This document shows, piece after piece, positions 61,175 through 64,000 of a stretch of DNA of 64,000 nt. Made by a program: the position numbers and the translations under genes. The DNA comes from Granulicella aggregans. Its GTDB lineage: Bacteria; Acidobacteriota; Terriglobia; Terriglobales; Acidobacteriaceae. The first letter of the stretch is position 1. Every line of letters begins with the position of its first letter. The DNA is taken from NCBI RefSeq assembly GCF_025685565.1, contig NZ_JAGSYE010000002.1:992001-1056000 (forward strand). Reading direction: 5' to 3'. The notes beneath the pieces were generated by a model. That model saw only the letters and a program-made list of their open reading frames with translations. It made no database searches and had not been told where the DNA came from.

Positions 61175-64000
61175 ATGCAACTTAAGACATCAAAAGCAAA
61201 GCCCCGCAGACTATCTCAGTCGCGCGTTGCGACCATCCTTGGCATCTCTTTCGTCCTGTCGCTGAATGCCCTGGCCCAGACCGACAAGAACGCACTGATG
61301 AAGGGGTTCGAGGATCCACCATCCTCGGCGCAGCCTCGCGTGTGGTGGCATTGGATGAACGGCAATATCACCAAGGAAGGCATCAAGCTCGATCTGGAAT
61401 GGATGCATCGCTCCGGCATCGCGGGCTTCCAGAACTTCGATGCTGCGCTCTCGACGCCGCAGGTCGTCGAGAAGCGCCTTGTCTACATGACGCCGGAGTG
61501 GAAGGACGCTTTCAAGTACGCAACCACGCTTGCGGACAGCCTGGGCATGGAAGAGGCTATCGCTGGATCACCGGGTTGGAGCGAGACCGGAGGCCCGTGG
61601 GTACCACCGTCCGAAGGCATGAAGAAGTATGTCTGGAGCGAAACGGAGGTTGAGGGCGGCAAACCATTCGCAGGCAAGCTTACGCATCCGCCATCGATAA
61701 CCGGTCCTTTCCAGAACATAGCAGGCGGCGATTCCATGGGCCCCGGCACGACTCTCCCGCAGTTCTATGCCGACGCCGCAGTGGTCGCCTACCGCAAGCC
61801 GAAGGCTGAGCTCGCAGCGGATTCGCTGAATGCTAAGATCACCGTCAGTTCAGGGTCGCCCGACCTCACGATGCTGAGCGACGGCGATCTTCAGACGATG
61901 ATGAAGCTGCCCATACCTCCCGTCGGACAGGATGCATGGATACAGTGGGAGTTCCCCACGCCGCAACACATCCGTTCGCTGACCATCGTCACTGCTTCAA
62001 TCAACGAGATCGTCGGCGCTCTCACCGGTGTCGGTAATCCCGAAAAGTCCCTGGAAGTCAGTGACGACGGCACCACCTTCCGCGACGTCGTCCCGCTGCC
62101 CGATGGCGGAGCTCCGCGGCACACTGTCTCGCTTCCTGATGTGGACGCGAAGTTTGTACGCGTGGTCTTCAAACGTGGCGCCGCTCCGAAGATGCCTTTC
62201 TGGGCCGTTGGCATGGACCCTTCTTCCTTTGGTCTTTCCACCACTCCGAAGACGCCCGAGTATGAGATCGCGGAGCTGACGCTGCAGACAGGCGCGCGTG
62301 TAAACCGCTTCGAAGAGAAGGCAGCATTTGTAACGATGCAAGACCTCTACCCGTTCGCAACTCCCACGGTCGATGCGGACGCCGTCATTGCGAAGTCCGA
62401 CGTCATCGACCTGACCAGCAAGATGCAGCCCGATGGAACCCTGGACTGGACGCCACCTGCAGGCGGTTGGGTCGTCGTCCGCTTTGGCTACTCGCTCCTT
62501 GGAATCACGAATCATCCTGCGACCAAAGAGGCCACCGGCCTTGAAGTCGACAAGCTGAACCACGCCTACGTGAAGAAGTACATGGACGGCTATCTCGATA
62601 GCTATAAGGACACGGTCGGCGCGGACTGGATGGGCAAGCGCGGCATTCGCTACGTCATCACCGATAGCTGGGAGGCCGGCTCGCAGAACTGGACCGATGA
62701 CATGATCGCGCAGTTCAAGAAGTATCGCGGCTATGATCCGCTGCCGTGGATGCCCGTGCTCACCGGCCGGGTCGTCGAGAGCGCGACGGCAAGCGATCAG
62801 TTCCTGTGGGACTTCCGCAAGACCATCGCCGATCTCATCTCCGACGAACACTACGGACAGGTGCAGGCATCGCTCAAGGAGCGCGGTATCGGACACTATG
62901 GCGAGTCTCACGAAGCCGGCCGCGCCTTTGTCGCCGACGGCATGGAGGTCAAAAAGCTCGACGACATCCCGATGGCCGCTATGTGGACGCAGTCACCAGG
63001 CGTCAACCATGAACAGTTCGGATTCAACGCGGATGACCGAGAGTCCGCGTCGGTCGCGCACATCTACGGCCAGAATCTCGTCGCTGCGGAGTCGATGACT
63101 GCAGCAGCTGCGCCCTGGGCGTGGTCGCCCGCAACGCTCAAGCCCACGGCCGATCAGGAGTTTCTCAACGGCGTCAACCGCTTCGTCATTCACGAGTCCG
63201 CTCACCAGCCGCTCGTCGGCAAGGCACCTGGGCTGACGCTTGGGCCCTTCGGACAGTGGTTCAATCGCAACGAGACATGGGCCGAGCAGGCACGTCCGTG
63301 GATCGACTATCTTGCCCGCACCAGCTACCTGCTGCAGCAGGGACACTTCGGCGCGGACATCGTTTACTTCTATGGCGAGGACTCGAACCTCACCGCCATC
63401 TTCCGCGACAAGGCACCCAACATTCCCGCCGGCTACGGCTTCGACTACATCAACGCCGACGGTCTCATCCACAAGTTGAAGACGGCTAACGGCAAGATCA
63501 CAACCGCCAGTGGCATGAGCTACAGCCTGCTGGCACTTGATCCCTACAGCACCCACATGTCCCTGCCCGTGCTCCGCGCCATTCACAAGCTCGTTGCGGA
63601 CGGTGCAACGCTTGCAGGTCCGATGCCCGCGGACGATCCCAGCCTTGGCGACGACCACACCGAGTTTGCGAAGCTCAACAGAGAGCTGTTCGGTGATGGC
63701 TCCGGAGTGCACAAGGTTGGGAAAGGTACGGTCTACACGGGCCAGAGCCTTGACGATGTCTTCCATACAATCAACCTCAAGCCCGACTTCGACTACACCA
63801 AGCCCGCTGCAGATAATCGTCTCCTATTTGTTCATCGCAAGCTGGAGGATGGCGATGTCTACTTCGTCGACAACCGCAGCGACAGCCCTGCAAGCGTCGA
63901 CGCCACCTTTCGCGTGGCAGGAAAGACACCTCACCTCTGGTATGCCGAGACAGGCAAAGGAGAGGCTGCGTCGTTCACCAGGGCTGACGGCCATACTACG
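61175..64000 (+). CDS. Second GH106 alpha-L-rhamnosidase (3' end cut by window edge)
   Basis: I translated this frame myself: ATG at 61175 behind AAAGGAG, 942 codons open to the edge. A signal peptide (to about residue 35, ending ALAQT) is followed by the same hallmark as the first copy: PRVWWHWMNGNIT, LEWMHRSGIAGFQNFDAAL, RLVYMTPEWKDAF, AGSPGWSETGGPWV, YVITDSWEAGSQNWTDDMIA and GESHEAGRAFVADGMEVKK. By comparison with the 1138-residue copy about 200 C-terminal residues are missing. It is the second gene after rhaT. Closely similar but clearly diverged from the first copy, so substrate preference may differ. Confidence 0.93.
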   Translation, partial: MQLKTSKAKPRRLSQSRVATILGISFVLSLNALAQTDKNALMKGFEDPPSSAQPRVWWHWMNGNITKEGIKLDLEWMHRSGIAGFQNFDAALSTPQVVEKRLVYMTPEWKDAFKYATTLADSLGMEEAIAGSPGWSETGGPWVPPSEGMKKYVWSETEVEGGKPFAGKLTHPPSITGPFQNIAGGDSMGPGTTLPQFYADAAVVAYRKPKAELAADSLNAKITVSSGSPDLTMLSDGDLQTMMKLPIPPVGQDAWIQWEFPTPQHIRSLTIVTASINEIVGALTGVGNPEKSLEVSDDGTTFRDVVPLPDGGAPRHTVSLPDVDAKFVRVVFKRGAAPKMPFWAVGMDPSSFGLSTTPKTPEYEIAELTLQTGARVNRFEEKAAFVTMQDLYPFATPTVDADAVIAKSDVIDLTSKMQPDGTLDWTPPAGGWVVVRFGYSLLGITNHPATKEATGLEVDKLNHAYVKKYMDGYLDSYKDTVGADWMGKRGIRYVITDSWEAGSQNWTDDMIAQFKKYRGYDPLPWMPVLTGRVVESATASDQFLWDFRKTIADLISDEHYGQVQASLKERGIGHYGESHEAGRAFVADGMEVKKLDDIPMAAMWTQSPGVNHEQFGFNADDRESASVAHIYGQNLVAAESMTAAAAPWAWSPATLKPTADQEFLNGVNRFVIHESAHQPLVGKAPGLTLGPFGQWFNRNETWAEQARPWIDYLARTSYLLQQGHFGADIVYFYGEDSNLTAIFRDKAPNIPAGYGFDYINADGLIHKLKTANGKITTASGMSYSLLALDPYSTHMSLPVLRAIHKLVADGATLAGPMPADDPSLGDDHTEFAKLNRELFGDGSGVHKVGKGTVYTGQSLDDVFHTINLKPDFDYTKPAADNRLLFVHRKLEDGDVYFVDNRSDSPASVDATFRVAGKTPHLWYAETGKGEAASFTRADGHTT

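Noticed and set aside
61997-62911. 304-codon open frame on the minus strand
   Set aside because: Antisense to the second GH106 gene, which continues in frame to the window edge.
1-64000. CRISPR arrays, tRNA or rRNA genes, transposases, prophage
   Set aside because: No regular direct-repeat array, cloverleaf-like sequence, DDE/HUH transposase or phage structural protein was recognised on either strand.

Overview
The window looks like chromosomal DNA of a GC-rich (about 60%, judged by eye) Gram-negative soil bacterium, most likely an acidobacterium of the Terriglobus/Granulicella/Edaphobacter group. The pointers are a very large TonB-dependent receptor with an N-terminal carboxypeptidase-regulatory-like domain and no SusD partner, many glycoside hydrolases, short REP-like hairpins, and GTG/TTG starts. 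This placement is an inference; there is no rRNA in the window. No tRNA, rRNA, CRISPR array, prophage or insertion sequence was recognised.

Left part (1-22.9 kb) is mainly housekeeping: plsY (cut by the edge), a membrane GGDEF diguanylate cyclase, a GH27 alpha-galactosidase, a TlpA-like thioredoxin, an outer-membrane-protein gene that appears broken by two frameshifts, a consensus parS site, two GNAT acetyltransferases divergent from a LysR regulator, ComEC, RlmD, CoaX, BirA, NadC, a homocysteine methyltransferase, ValS, a bactofilin-like membrane protein, a peroxiredoxin/thioredoxin-like protein, an orphan ABC ATPase and a single-domain response regulator.

Middle part (23-37 kb) holds a glucose/oxidative pentose phosphate cluster on the minus strand. 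In transcription order it runs GH15 glucoamylase, transketolase, a HAD phosphatase, gnd, zwf, pgl, glk. Together these could release glucose from glucans, phosphorylate it, oxidise it to ribulose-5-phosphate with NADPH, and feed the non-oxidative branch. Superoxide dismutase, a PLP trans-sulfuration enzyme and a GT-C-like membrane protein follow.

Right part (37.3-64 kb) is a nearly complete L-rhamnose and rhamnoside utilisation locus. A TonB-dependent receptor, a GH39-like enzyme, a GH78 and a GH106 alpha-L-rhamnosidase and a TPR protein form one minus-strand operon behind a near-consensus promoter. A regulator joining an IclR-type helix-turn-helix to a sugar-binding periplasmic-protein-like domain lies just upstream of that operon. 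RhaI (isomerase), RhaB (kinase), an aldolase-dehydrogenase fusion, the RhaT symporter and LutABC complete the route rhamnoside -> L-rhamnose -> rhamnulose -> rhamnulose-1-phosphate -> dihydroxyacetone phosphate + L-lactaldehyde -> L-lactate -> pyruvate. A second GH106 gene runs off the right edge, so the two GH106 copies bracket the centre of the locus in opposite orientation.
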